Assembly (NCBI GenBank): GCA_017646685.1
Contig: JAGCLZ010000114.1
Coordinates: 1-42,513 of the forward strand
Length of the DNA: 42,513 nucleotides
Origin: Bacteroidales bacterium
GTDB taxonomy: Bacteria; Bacteroidota; Bacteroidia; Bacteroidales; P3
Direction: 5' to 3'
Numbering within the stretch: the first letter of the stretch is position 1; every line of letters starts with the position of its first letter. A program made the translations under genes and the position numbers. Shown here one piece after another: positions 15,834-22,808 of the stretch. The notes under the pieces are model-generated. The model saw only the letters and a program-made list of their open reading frames with translations. It ran no database searches and had not been told where the DNA came from.

Positions 15834-16919
15834 CTATTTAGGAGCTTTTCTTATAAGTATTAATGCCGCCACAGCATATATTATTTGCGGTAGTAGTACG
15901 GCCAAAAATGGGCTAAGGTTGCCATTGGTGGCAAACACTGTGGTAACTTTCATAAACACAATGAATGAGAATGCCACAGCTATGCCTATGGCTATATGTA
16001 TGCCCACTCCGCCTCGCATCTTTCGCGACGAAACGGCCACACCTATAAGTGTCATTATCACTATAGCCAAGGGGTTAAGCATCCGCTGGTAATGCTCTAT
16101 CTTGTACGATACCACTAGGTGCGAACCCCGTTGTTGTTCTTGTTTTATAAAGTTTCTCAGTTTGAAAAAGTTCATCGTTTCAACACTCGTATAGTTGATG
16201 TTGAAGTCGGCAGGCGTTACCCCAAGGTTAAGCACCGTGTCGGGGCGACGAATAAAACTTTCTTCCATACCGTTGATATGGCGGCAAGTATAGTTGAACA
16301 TCTTCCATTGATTGGAAGTGCTGTCGAAAGTTATTTGGTCAGACGTTACTTTGCTAAGCAATTCGTTGTTGTCCGAAAATATTTCCTTTGTAAACTTGTA
16401 GCCTATATTGTTTTTGTTGTCGAAAGTTTCAATGTATATCTGCGTGCCTTTCTCTATCTGAATATGTATGTTGCGCATGTTGTTTTGATAACGGTTTTTG
16501 ATATATTTCCGTTCAAAATCCTTTACATACGTGTTGTTTATAGGTATTATAAAGTTACCAAAAATAAACATTACCACAGCTATTATCGCCGCTCCATACA
16601 TATAGGGGACTAGCATTCGCCGAAAGCTTATACCATTGCCCAATATGGCTATAATTTCGGTGTTGCCCGCCATCTTGGATGTAAAAAAGATGACCGATAT
16701 AAACACAAACAAGTGGCCAAACAGATTGATAAAGCTGGGTATGAAATTCAGGTAATATTGAAAAACAATCAACTTCAGAGGGGCGTTGCGACTAAGGAAG
16801 TCGTCCAACTTTTCCGATATGTCGAAAACAATTACAATGACTATAATCAACCCAATGGCGGCACAGAAGGTTTTCAGAAACTTGCCCAAAATGTAGCGGT
16901 CGATTAGTTTATATTTCAT
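15834..16919 (-). CDS. LptF/LptG family LPS export permease
   Basis: A 361-residue protein from MKYKLIDRYILGKFLKTF; the frame extends upstream, but this Met is the natural family start. Three membrane segments near the N-terminus (about 13-35, 55-80, 97-120), a periplasmic beta-rich domain (about 125-265) and three more segments near the C-terminus match the YjgP/YjgQ fold. Motifs include DRYILGKFLKTF at the start and MAGNTEIIAILGNGISFRRML around 85. The family works with LptB to extract LPS from the inner membrane and pass it to LptC/A. Whether this is F or G cannot be decided. It is probably first in an operon with GH3, sufE and sufT-like genes. Confidence 0.88.
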   Translation of the reverse strand: MKYKLIDRYILGKFLKTFCAAIGLIIVIVIVFDISEKLDDFLSRNAPLKLIVFQYYLNFIPSFINLFGHLFVFISVIFFTSKMAGNTEIIAILGNGISFRRMLVPYMYGAAIIAVVMFIFGNFIIPINNTYVKDFERKYIKNRYQNNMRNIHIQIEKGTQIYIETFDNKNNIGYKFTKEIFSDNNELLSKVTSDQITFDSTSNQWKMFNYTCRHINGMEESFIRRPDTVLNLGVTPADFNINYTSVETMNFFKLRNFIKQEQQRGSHLVVSYKIEHYQRMLNPLAIVIMTLIGVAVSSRKMRGGVGIHIAIGIAVAFSFIVFMKVTTVFATNGNLSPFLAVLLPQIIYAVAALILIRKAPK

Positions 16920-17161
16920 TGTTTTATATCGTTTTTGAATATGTTTTTTGTTCCTAAAAGGCAGAATATGTTTGATATTTTGCATATTACTATATCTCTG
17001 CCCGTCGGAAAAATATCTGCAAATATACATAAATATTTTCGTATTTGCACGTCTTTGTCCTAAAGTTTTCCACATCAGTGTGCCCACAGTGTTTTATCGT
17101 CCACTTTCGTTAGGGGTGAACAGCACGTGGTATGCACGTTCTTTGCCACTTGCCGGAACGT

Positions 17162-17247
17162 GAAAATTCCATCGCGAGGAAGATTTGTCTACATCACGAT
17201 CTAGATGAAATTCCATCACGATGAAAATTTATCTACATCACGATCTA
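17162..17247. repeat. Two tandem copies of a ~42-45-bp repeat
   Basis: Copy 1 (17162-17203) and copy 2 (17207-17247) share GAAATTCCATC, then a few differences, then TCTACATCACGATCTA exactly. Period 45 bases. It lies in the promoter region between divergent genes, so it could be a regulator-binding site pair, but no known operator was recognised. Confidence 0.75.
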
Positions 17248-17324
17248 AATTTCTGCTCTATATATTCCCCTAGAAAATAATTGTCATTAACTTTTTTTCA
17301 AATACACAATCCTTTTTATTTTCA

Positions 17325-17332
17325 TACCTTTG
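17325..17332 (+). promoter_or_regulatory. -7 box for the 242-aa lipoprotein gene
   Basis: TACCTTTG fits TAnnTTTG; the upstream box at 19-20 bases is weak (T-rich only). The ATG is 43 bases downstream. Confidence 0.5.
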
Positions 17333-17375
17333 TAATATTTATTTTGAATCTCTAACCAAGGTTAAATATAATGTT

Positions 17376-18104
17376 ATGAAAGGAATAACAAATATTTTGG
17401 CAATAATAATGGTGCTTGTAGGCCTATGTACTTCGTGTAGGAGCTATGTTGGTTTTGACGATATATGTCAAATAAAAAATCCATCCAAAGGCGAATTTTA
17501 TTACACCTTCAAAACAGAATATGATTCCATAACCAAGGCTGTCCACCGCATTCGGTTGGATACAAATTTGAGATACGGTTTGGACGTTGATACTTTTTTG
17601 AAAGCCATCAAAAGAACAAAACCTATTAAAGCCAAATTTGTTTCAAACAAAGTTGTTAAGGTATATGACTCAGATGGAAAAGTATACCGTTTTTTATTTT
17701 CTAAAGGTAATGGAACTTTTAAATTAAGTATAGATGGAACTAGCCATTGTTTTAAGGTATCCAAACGTCGAGCACGGATATTGACCGCACTGTTTATGAA
17801 AGCAAACAAGCAGTGTAATGAATGTCATTGCCAAACATTGAATCCTCTCGAAGAATTGGACTGGCTGAAGAAAAAACTGAACAAGTTATATGAAAAAGGA
17901 TGCTCTGCCGATGAAATATATTCGTGTAAGTATCAGAAAGACAAAGATGGTTTCCTTTTTGTAAACACAACATGCAGGGATGTTCCTCAAGAGCTTTATG
18001 ACTGTAGGGGCAATAGACTATGTACCATCGGCGGTGTTCTAGGTAGGAGAGATACTATTTATAATATTGAAGAAAACTCGTTACAACTAATATTCAAACT
18101 ATAA
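17376..18104 (+). CDS. Lipoprotein with C-terminal CNECHCQ domain
   Basis: A 242-residue lipoprotein (signal ending VLVGLCTSC, Cys21). Residues about 30-140 form an unrecognised region. Residues about 145-242 are a compact cysteine-rich domain starting CNECHCQTLNPLEELDWL and ending near NSLQLIFKL. The same domain forms nearly all of the lipoprotein at 18851 (CNECHCQTANPLTDLEWL ... NSLQLIYRNF), so the two are paralogues and this one has an extra N-terminal module. The conserved cysteines (CxxCxC, CKY, YDCxGNxLC) suggest disulfides in the periplasm or at the surface. Function unknown. A terminator-like hairpin follows directly. Confidence 0.75.
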   Translation: MKGITNILAIIMVLVGLCTSCRSYVGFDDICQIKNPSKGEFYYTFKTEYDSITKAVHRIRLDTNLRYGLDVDTFLKAIKRTKPIKAKFVSNKVVKVYDSDGKVYRFLFSKGNGTFKLSIDGTSHCFKVSKRRARILTALFMKANKQCNECHCQTLNPLEELDWLKKKLNKLYEKGCSADEIYSCKYQKDKDGFLFVNTTCRDVPQELYDCRGNRLCTIGGVLGRRDTIYNIEENSLQLIFKL

Positions 18105-18129
18105 CCCCATAGCTTTGGGTCTTTTTTTG
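18105..18129 (+). terminator. Terminator after 242-aa lipoprotein gene
   Basis: ACCC-loop-GGGT short hairpin (ACCCCATAGCTTTGGGT) followed by CTTTTTTT. Confidence 0.65.
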
Positions 18130-18339
18130 TAATTTGAGAAACTTAAAAACTTATTATATTTTCTCTCCGAAAGCAATGAAAAAAAACTATTGTTTTTAAC
18201 ATTTGTATAGCTCTATTTTATGTATTTTCAATGGTCGGGTAGATTTATTTGTCTATTTTTATTGTTTTTCTAACATCTTGTTTTATAACGGATAAAAGTA
18301 TTAGTTTTAATTTGTTTGAATATTTTTTTATTGAAAATA

Positions 18340-18370
18340 TTTGGTAGTTACAAATAAATGTGTAACTTTG
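18340..18370 (+). promoter_or_regulatory. Consensus promoter for three-lipoprotein operon
   Basis: TTTG (18340-18343), 19 bases, TAACTTTG (18363-18370): a textbook Bacteroidetes match, 48 bases before the ATG at 18418. The sequence between the terminator at 18129 and this site is AT-rich with no gene. Confidence 0.8.
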
Positions 18371-18417
18371 CAGCGATTTTAATCAATATATAAATACAAA
18401 TAAATAAAATTCAAATC

Positions 18418-18846
18418 ATGGGAAAACAAATGTTGAAAATCGCCGTATTGGCGATGGTAGCAATAGGAAGTATAAGTACTATTGGCTGCAAAAAGGACAA
18501 AGAGGAATCGAAAAACCTTACAGTATCTAACATCAGTTACACCGATTGTTTGTCGGAAAATAAAGATGCTTTAAGCAAAGCTCTTGGGGATCCGGATTCA
18601 ATTGCGTATTCGTATCAAAACAATACGTTGTACATTACTCATTATAATTTGGTTGTGGGTTGTGGTGAAGAAGTTCATGTGGACGTTCAGAGTATTGGCG
18701 ATACAATCCGCATTGCTGAGTGGACTGATGGATATGTAAATTGTGTTTGTAGTGTTGATAACTCGTTTCAAATCAATGATGTCAAGGATGGATTATGCAT
18801 TCTTGAGTTTGTAAATCAGGGAATTGTTTTACCAATAAATTTATAA
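18418..18846 (+). CDS. Small lipoprotein, first of three
   Basis: A 142-residue lipoprotein with signal MVAIGSISTIGCKKDKEES (Cys near residue 24). The mature part is beta-strand-rich with three further cysteines (YTDCLSENK, LVVGCGEEV, VNCVCSVDN) and no recognised family. Its signal and first mature residues are almost the same as in the next two genes although the remainder differs. It is separated from the next gene by four bases, so an operon is likely. Probably anchored in the outer membrane; function unknown. Confidence 0.75.
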   Translation: MGKQMLKIAVLAMVAIGSISTIGCKKDKEESKNLTVSNISYTDCLSENKDALSKALGDPDSIAYSYQNNTLYITHYNLVVGCGEEVHVDVQSIGDTIRIAEWTDGYVNCVCSVDNSFQINDVKDGLCILEFVNQGIVLPINL

Positions 18847-18850
18847 TATC

Positions 18851-19246
18851 ATGAAAAAGTTAGTTTTTAAAGCCATGATATTGGCGATGGTAGCAATAGG
18901 AAGTATAAGTACTATCGGCTGCAAAAAGGACAAAGAGGAATCGAACGAGCGGAAATGCAATGAATGTCATTGCCAAACTGCCAATCCACTTACCGACTTA
19001 GAGTGGCTTAGGACAGAGGTAGCGGAAATGGATGAAGCCATACTGTCCATGGAAATTTCCACCTGCAAGTATCAAAACGATAAAGATGGTTTCTTTTTCG
19101 CGGAGGTGCAATGTTCAGACGGACAGCAATATCTTTATGATTGTAGCGGTAATCTGTTGTGCACAATGGGTGGGATTGCAGGCAAGATAGACACTGTTTA
19201 TAACGTCGATTACAACTCATTACAATTGATCTATAGGAATTTTTAG
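18851..19246 (+). CDS. Small lipoprotein with CNECHCQ domain, second of three
   Basis: A 131-residue lipoprotein (signal ending ISTIGCKKDKEES, Cys26). After a short linker, the mature part is the cysteine-rich domain CNECHCQTANPLTDLEWLR ... CKYQNDKDGFFF ... YDCSGNLLCTMGG, closely related to the C-terminal half of the lipoprotein at 17376. WL pairs and the CKYQ.DKDGF motif are shared. No enzymatic motif. It is in an operon with the flanking lipoprotein genes (gaps of four and three bases). Confidence 0.78.
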   Translation: MKKLVFKAMILAMVAIGSISTIGCKKDKEESNERKCNECHCQTANPLTDLEWLRTEVAEMDEAILSMEISTCKYQNDKDGFFFAEVQCSDGQQYLYDCSGNLLCTMGGIAGKIDTVYNVDYNSLQLIYRNF

Positions 19247-19249
19247 GTT

Positions 19250-19627
19250 ATGAAAAAGTTAGTTTTTAAAGCCATGATATTGGCGTTGGTAGCAATAGGA
19301 AGCATAAGTACTATCGGTTGCAAAAAGGAAAATAATGATATCCTTTCCGGCACTAAGTGGATGTTTGTACGTTATGATGACGAACCTGTCAACTATATGT
19401 ATGTTGAAATGACATTCACCGAAGACGGTAATATACAGATACCATTCCTTACTTTACCCTACGTCGAAAATGGTTCTGCTATATCAGTTTCTTATCCCGA
19501 ATCGACAAGGTCTCATCGTTTTATACTAAGCGACGATGGGCAAAGCCTTAAGATATTGGATAATTTTCATATCTTTAGCGATACTCAAGATGTATGGGAC
19601 ACAACTTATTTTGAGAGGATAAACTAA
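19250..19627 (+). CDS. Small lipoprotein, third of three
   Basis: A 125-residue lipoprotein with the same signal as its neighbour (MKKLVFKAMILALVAIGS then TIGCKK). The mature part starts LSGTKWMFVRYDDEP and continues with strand-rich sequence ending WDTTYFERIN, which resembles the small lipocalin-like domains common in Bacteroidetes lipoproteins (a domain guess from pattern only). The first ~80 bases are nearly identical to the start of the preceding gene, after which there is no similarity. A strong terminator follows. Confidence 0.75.
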   Translation: MKKLVFKAMILALVAIGSISTIGCKKENNDILSGTKWMFVRYDDEPVNYMYVEMTFTEDGNIQIPFLTLPYVENGSAISVSYPESTRSHRFILSDDGQSLKILDNFHIFSDTQDVWDTTYFERIN

Positions 19628-19651
19628 AAGCTCTCATATAGCCATATAACT

Positions 19652-19690
19652 AACCGCCCAAAGTTTCATTGCGAAACTTTGGGCGGTTTG
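19652..19690 (+). terminator. Strong terminator after lipoprotein operon
   Basis: A perfect 16-bp stem (19652-19667 with 19673-19688, AACCGCCCAAAGTTTC and complement) with a 5-base loop, followed by TTTGCTTTTTG. Confidence 0.9.
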
Positions 19691-19848
19691 CTTTTTGCAC
19701 TCGCCATACTTGCGAGTTATAAACATGCGGGTTTGGCATTGTAAGTGCCATACTTACGGGGCAAAACTATGGCACTTACGGGTCGTAAACCACAGGGTTG
19801 CGAACGTCAATTTTTTGTTCTGCGACAAATAAATTGGACGGACGTTAT

Positions 19849-19899
19849 TTATCGGTTAGCTTGCGTTTGTCCGAAACCTACAAGGCGGTCGTAGAGGTC
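19849..19899 (-). pseudogene. 3'-end fragment of a T9SS plug (DUF5103) gene; candidate attachment site
   Basis: On the minus strand this short stretch encodes DLYDRLVGFGQTQANR followed by a stop. It matches the end of the intact DUF5103 protein at 39515-40786 (DLYDRLVGFGQSQAN) at 14 of 15 residues. Across the 45 bases there are 8 differences, of which 7 are silent, so it diverged while still coding. Nothing upstream in the frame continues the gene. The intact copy lies in the same orientation 19.7 kb away, which is what an integrative element inserted at the gene's 3' end would produce (displaced original tail). A decayed duplicate gene is the alternative. Confidence 0.7.
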
Positions 19900-20266
19900 A
19901 CTTTAAATAAATCTCTCTTGTTCCTCGAATGGCCTCTTACCGTGCTAGACTTCAACCTCTAAATCGTCTTGCAACACCATTCCCTACCTCTTGAAAAGTT
20001 TTGCAAAGTTAAAACCTTTTTCCGAAACATCCAAATTTTTTTGAAAAAAGTGGTCGTTTGCTACTCAAAACTATGTGGTTTAGAGGTGGAAAGTGTGCGG
20101 TTTACGGCTTAAAACCATGGGAGTTATGGCTCAAAAGTATGGGGGCTACAATGGTTAAACTGCGTATTTTCAGACTATGGACAACAGACTATGGACAACG
20201 GTCTGGCGGTAGCCGGATGGGGCTACGCCGGACAACAAGACAACGAGTCAACGAGACAACTAGTGG

Positions 20267-20472
20267 GGCGGTAGCCACTTGTAGTCTCGTAGTCTTGTGG
20301 ACTAGTTGCCTGCGAAGCTAGGGCGGTAGCCACTTGTAGTCTCGTAGTCTTGTGGACTAGTTGTCTGCGAAGCTAGGCGGTAGCCACTTGTAGTCTCGTG
20401 GTCTTGTGGTCTCGTAGTCTGCGAAGCTAGGGCGGTAGCCACTTGTAGTCTCGTAGTCTGCGAAGCGGTAGC
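20267..20472. repeat. Four tandem copies of a ~55-bp repeat
   Basis: Copies start at 20267, 20322, 20376 and 20431 with GGCGGTAGCCACTTGTAGTC and run through TCTCGTAGTCTTGTGGACTAG to TGCGAAGC. The last copy is shortened. Reverse-complement pieces (ACAAGACAACGAGTC, GAGACAACTAG) lie just upstream at 20233-20262, so the array can fold back. Confidence 0.85.
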
Positions 20473-20496
20473 TGAGCATAAACCCAAAATTCGACA

Positions 20497-20594
20497 TTGT
20501 CAGCCCCGCCTCACCACCGTATCCCCCCGTATTCCCCCTAAAGGGGAATACTTAAGGGGGATACTTGAGTGGTGGCGGACGGAGGTGCTGACAA
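20497..20594. repeat. 98-bp imperfect palindromic element
   Basis: The ends TTGTCAGC (20497-20504) and GCTGACAA (20587-20594) are perfect inverted repeats. Inside are nested pairs: CCACC/GGTGG, GTATCCCCC/GGGGGATAC and GTATTCCCC/GGGGAATAC around a CTAAA loop. A long cruciform or RNA hairpin is expected. It resembles a miniature palindromic element; family unknown. Confidence 0.8.
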
Positions 20595-20652
20595 GTCGCC
20601 ACGATTTCAAAGCTTCGCCAAGACTACAAGACAACTAGTCAACGAGACAACG

Positions 20653-20760
20653 AGTACTGCGGCAGCCACTTGTAGACTTGTGGTCTCGTAGTCTGCGAAG
20701 CGATAGCTGAGCCCAAGGCGGTAGCCGTCTCATGACTCACGACTCTTTCGACTGCGAAGC
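20653..20760. repeat. Degenerate copies of the 55-bp repeat family
   Basis: GCGGCAGCCACTTGTAGACTTGTGG (split here by position, 20661 onward), TAGTCTGCGAAGCGATAGC and GGCGGTAGCCGTCTCATGACTC are diverged parts of the family at 20267. Confidence 0.6.
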
Positions 20761-20860
20761 CCCTTTTGTCCTTTGCCTTTCGTCGGTATAGTCTGCGATG
20801 CCCTCCGTTGTCCGTTGACTGTAGTCCTAAAAAAACGCCTATTGTAATTCAGTTTTTTAC

Positions 20861-20970
20861 AAACAAAACGGGACAAAACGGGACAAAACGGGACAAAACG
20901 GGACAAAACAGGACAAAACGGGACAAAACAGGACAAAACAGGACAAATCGGGACAAATCGGGACAAATCG
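20861..20970. repeat. Tandem array of 11 copies of a 10-bp unit
   Basis: Units of consensus GGACAAAACG run from 20861 to 20970; some copies end in ACA and the last three have AAATCG. The period keeps exact 10-bp spacing, about one helical turn, so repeated sites would face the same side of the DNA. A -7-like box (TATCTTTG, 20995-21002) is just downstream. Confidence 0.9.
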
Positions 20971-21412
20971 TTAAAGTGACATTTCGAATGTTTGTATCTT
21001 TGCAAAACCGAACCGAAAAGTGCGTATGCGGTTAAAGTGCTGAACAAAATGCTTTTGCTTCTACCTCTCCTCTCTTACAACCTCGCAAAAGTGTTTTTAG
21101 GACAACAGACAACAGACAACGGAATTGGAAAGAGTTCTTTGACATGTTTTTGAACTACGTAGGACAACGGACTACAGACAACGGAGGTCGGTTGCTTGCT
21201 CTCAATTTTATCGCGAAAATAATCCGTAATTTGCGAAAAGCACGAAAACTCTTTCTGCTACGCAAAAAGTAGGGCGGTAATCGGAGCTATGGAACTACGG
21301 ATTAACGGAATCACGGATTTATGGATTGCTACGCTTCGTAGCTCACAACTCATAGCCTCATACGAAAATACGTGCGATATGCGGAGCCAGCCAATAGCTA
21401 ACAGCTGACAGT

Positions 21413-21533
21413 AGTGCGACAGCCACTTGTAGTCTCGTGGTCTTGTAGTCTGCGAAGCGGTAGCAGAGCATAGTGCGGCAGCCACTCGTGGTCTTGTTGT
21501 CTCGTGGACTTATAGCCTGCGAAGCGTTATCGA
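21413..21533. repeat. Two more degenerate copies of the 55-bp repeat family
   Basis: GCGACAGCCACTTGTAGTCTC at about 21416 and GCGGCAGCCACTCGTGGTCTTG at about 21475, both ending in TGCGAAGCG, repeat the pattern of the array at 20267. Confidence 0.65.
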
Positions 21534-21588
21534 AGCCCTCTTTCGTATATCCTGTACAGTCTCACCTTATTTGGATTCAAAAAAATAT

Positions 21589-21610
21589 TTTTGAAATGCA
21601 AAAGTAAAGT
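21589..21610. repeat. Left 22-bp inverted repeat
   Basis: Exact reverse complement of 22737-22758, beginning TTTTGAAATGCAAAAGTAAA. It holds CAAAAGTA (21599-21606), a leftward TACTTTTG box without a -33 partner in the present orientation. Confidence 0.9.
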
Positions 21611-21681
21611 AGAAGCTAAATTGTAGTTTTATAGTAGATTATAGTTTGCATTTCGACGTTATGTTCATAAAACTATCAGTA

Positions 21682-22638
21682 ATGAATGCAATTAAATACA
21701 ATGCTATAAATTTAAATCCAAATCGGCCTCGATACAAAAAAGGAATATCGATAAAAGAACTTATTTATAAGCGACAAGAAAAGATACGCAAACATACTCA
21801 AACAATAGATTTAACACTATTGAAACACCTGAATGATTTTTCAAAAGAAAATACACTTATTCAATCAGTTGATGCAAATTTTTGCTATAAGTTTGCAAAC
21901 TATCTTGTTTCCCAAGCAAAATTACAAATAAGCAGTGCCACCACTTATATGCAAAAATTACATGCAGTACTGCAAGATGCAGTTTATTTGGGATATTTAA
22001 AAAGTAATCCTATGCCTCCGATTAGTCGACTACTTCCTAAATATACATCACCACAAAGGTCAAATCTTAGTGTAGAAGAAGTGGAAACCTTAAATAATTC
22101 AGAATGTCCGCACTTAATAACCAAGTTGGCATTCCTTTTCTCGTGCTATACTGGGTTGCGATTGTCAGATATAGAAACTCTTAGATGGAATAACATAAAT
22201 AAGAGGAATGGTGTATATATGTTGACAAAAATTCAAGTAAAAACAAATAGCGAAGTATATATACCTCTATGTAAGCAAGCTGTACAAATATTGCAACAGG
22301 TGCAGAATAACAAACTATCAAATGATGAAAATATATTTCCAATGTATTCACGTACCACGATATACTCCGACCTTCGACAATGGGGTACTAATGCAGGAAT
22401 AACTAAACATATTACTTTTCATATATCTAGAATAACCTTTGTTACACTTTCCATTTCGGCAGGAATGAATATGTATGTAATATCCAAACTATGTGGGCAT
22501 AAAGATATAAAAACAACGCAAGTATATGCACGAATGATAGATCGCACCTACATTGATGCCATGACGATGTTTGAAAACATATTCAAATATAAGAAACTTA
22601 AACAAAAAACTTCTCAAAAAGTTGAATTATTACTATAA
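21682..22638 (+). CDS. Tyrosine recombinase (invertase/integrase type)
   Basis: About 318 residues from the ATG at 21682 (MNAIKYNAINLNPNRPRYKK); an in-frame ATG at 21661 would add seven residues. The core-binding domain spans about 30-125 and the catalytic domain 135-300. The full catalytic set is present: Arg in YTGLRLSDIETL, Lys in KIQVKTNSEVYIP, HISR in the box II region, His in LCGHKDIKTTQVYARM and the nucleophile Tyr there. It is unlike XerD at 6.2 kb and resembles phage-integrase-type enzymes that in Bacteroidetes act as DNA invertases or transposon integrases. It lies inside the inverted repeats, so it is the obvious candidate to invert this segment; it could instead, or also, be the integrase of the whole island. 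Confidence 0.88.
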   Translation: MNAIKYNAINLNPNRPRYKKGISIKELIYKRQEKIRKHTQTIDLTLLKHLNDFSKENTLIQSVDANFCYKFANYLVSQAKLQISSATTYMQKLHAVLQDAVYLGYLKSNPMPPISRLLPKYTSPQRSNLSVEEVETLNNSECPHLITKLAFLFSCYTGLRLSDIETLRWNNINKRNGVYMLTKIQVKTNSEVYIPLCKQAVQILQQVQNNKLSNDENIFPMYSRTTIYSDLRQWGTNAGITKHITFHISRITFVTLSISAGMNMYVISKLCGHKDIKTTQVYARMIDRTYIDAMTMFENIFKYKKLKQKTSQKVELLL

Positions 22639-22717
22639 CTTATGCCAAAAGTATTGCTAAATAATTAAGGTTATTTATTTGTAAATACGACTGTTATTCC
22701 GATTTAAGAAAATAAAT

Positions 22718-22748
22718 TTTGCCAATTCAAAAATAAACTTTACTTTTG
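22718..22748 (+). promoter_or_regulatory. Consensus promoter of the tubulin/PEGA operon, in the ON position
   Basis: TTTG (22718-22721), exactly 19 bases, TACTTTTG (22741-22748). The -33 box is inside the invertible segment; the -7 box is inside the right inverted repeat. The first gene starts at 22809, about 55 bases after the expected transcription start. Confidence 0.8.
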
Positions 22749-22758
22749 CATTTCAAAA
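22737..22758. repeat. Right 22-bp inverted repeat
   Basis: ACTTTACTTTTGCATTTC plus AAAA, the exact reverse complement of 21589-21610. It overlaps the -7 box. Confidence 0.9.
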
Positions 22759-22808
22759 TCAGAGCAGAAATATTTTTTTTTTGAAATTATAAAGTGTAGA
22801 TATATACG

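Larger units (their letters stand above)
16920..17375. other. Intergenic region with weak promoter boxes and a repeat
   Basis: No gene is seen between the divergent lptF/G-like and lipoprotein genes. On the minus strand 17020-17027 reads TATATTTG, a -7-like box for the permease gene. On the plus strand TACCTTTG (17325-17332) lies 43 bases before the lipoprotein start. A 45-bp imperfect direct repeat is listed separately. Confidence 0.5.
19900..21588. other. Gene-free, repeat-dense region
   Basis: No credible gene on either strand over about 1.7 kb. The frames present encode only repeat translations (for example TGQNGTKRDK units). It contains a 55-bp repeat family, a 98-bp palindromic element, a 10-bp tandem array, scattered GACAACGGA motifs near 21105-21190 and an orphan -7 box TATCTTTG at 20995-21002. 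Degenerate copies of the 55-bp family recur at 20653-20760 and 21413-21533. Confidence 0.7.
21589..22758. mobile_element. Putative invertible promoter segment carrying its own recombinase
   Basis: Perfect 22-bp inverted repeats at both ends enclose 1126 bases that hold a tyrosine recombinase gene and the -33 box of the promoter for the downstream operon. The -7 box is inside the right repeat. Inversion would swap the sequence upstream of the -7 box (TTTG to AAAC), turning the rightward promoter off and creating a leftward one at the left repeat. This arrangement matches invertible promoters known in Bacteroides; that this segment inverts is inferred. Confidence 0.75.

Noticed and set aside
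16920-17087. Upstream extension of the LptF/G-like frame to 17087
   Set aside because: The extra 56 residues lack family character; MKYKLIDRYILGKF is the conserved start.
20058-20487. Reading frames in the 55-bp repeat array (for example 20058-20321 plus, 20302-20487 minus)
   Set aside because: They consist of repeat sequence and have no coding character.
20766-21035. 89-codon plus-strand frame with TGQNGTKRDK repeats and the complementary minus-strand frame (20730-21047)
   Set aside because: Both are translations of the 10-bp tandem repeat with no signal, family or start context.
21682-22638. Recombinase considered as a second XerC/D
   Set aside because: It lacks the XerC/D motif HSLRHSFATELV, and sits within inverted repeats; sequence resembles invertase/integrase types.
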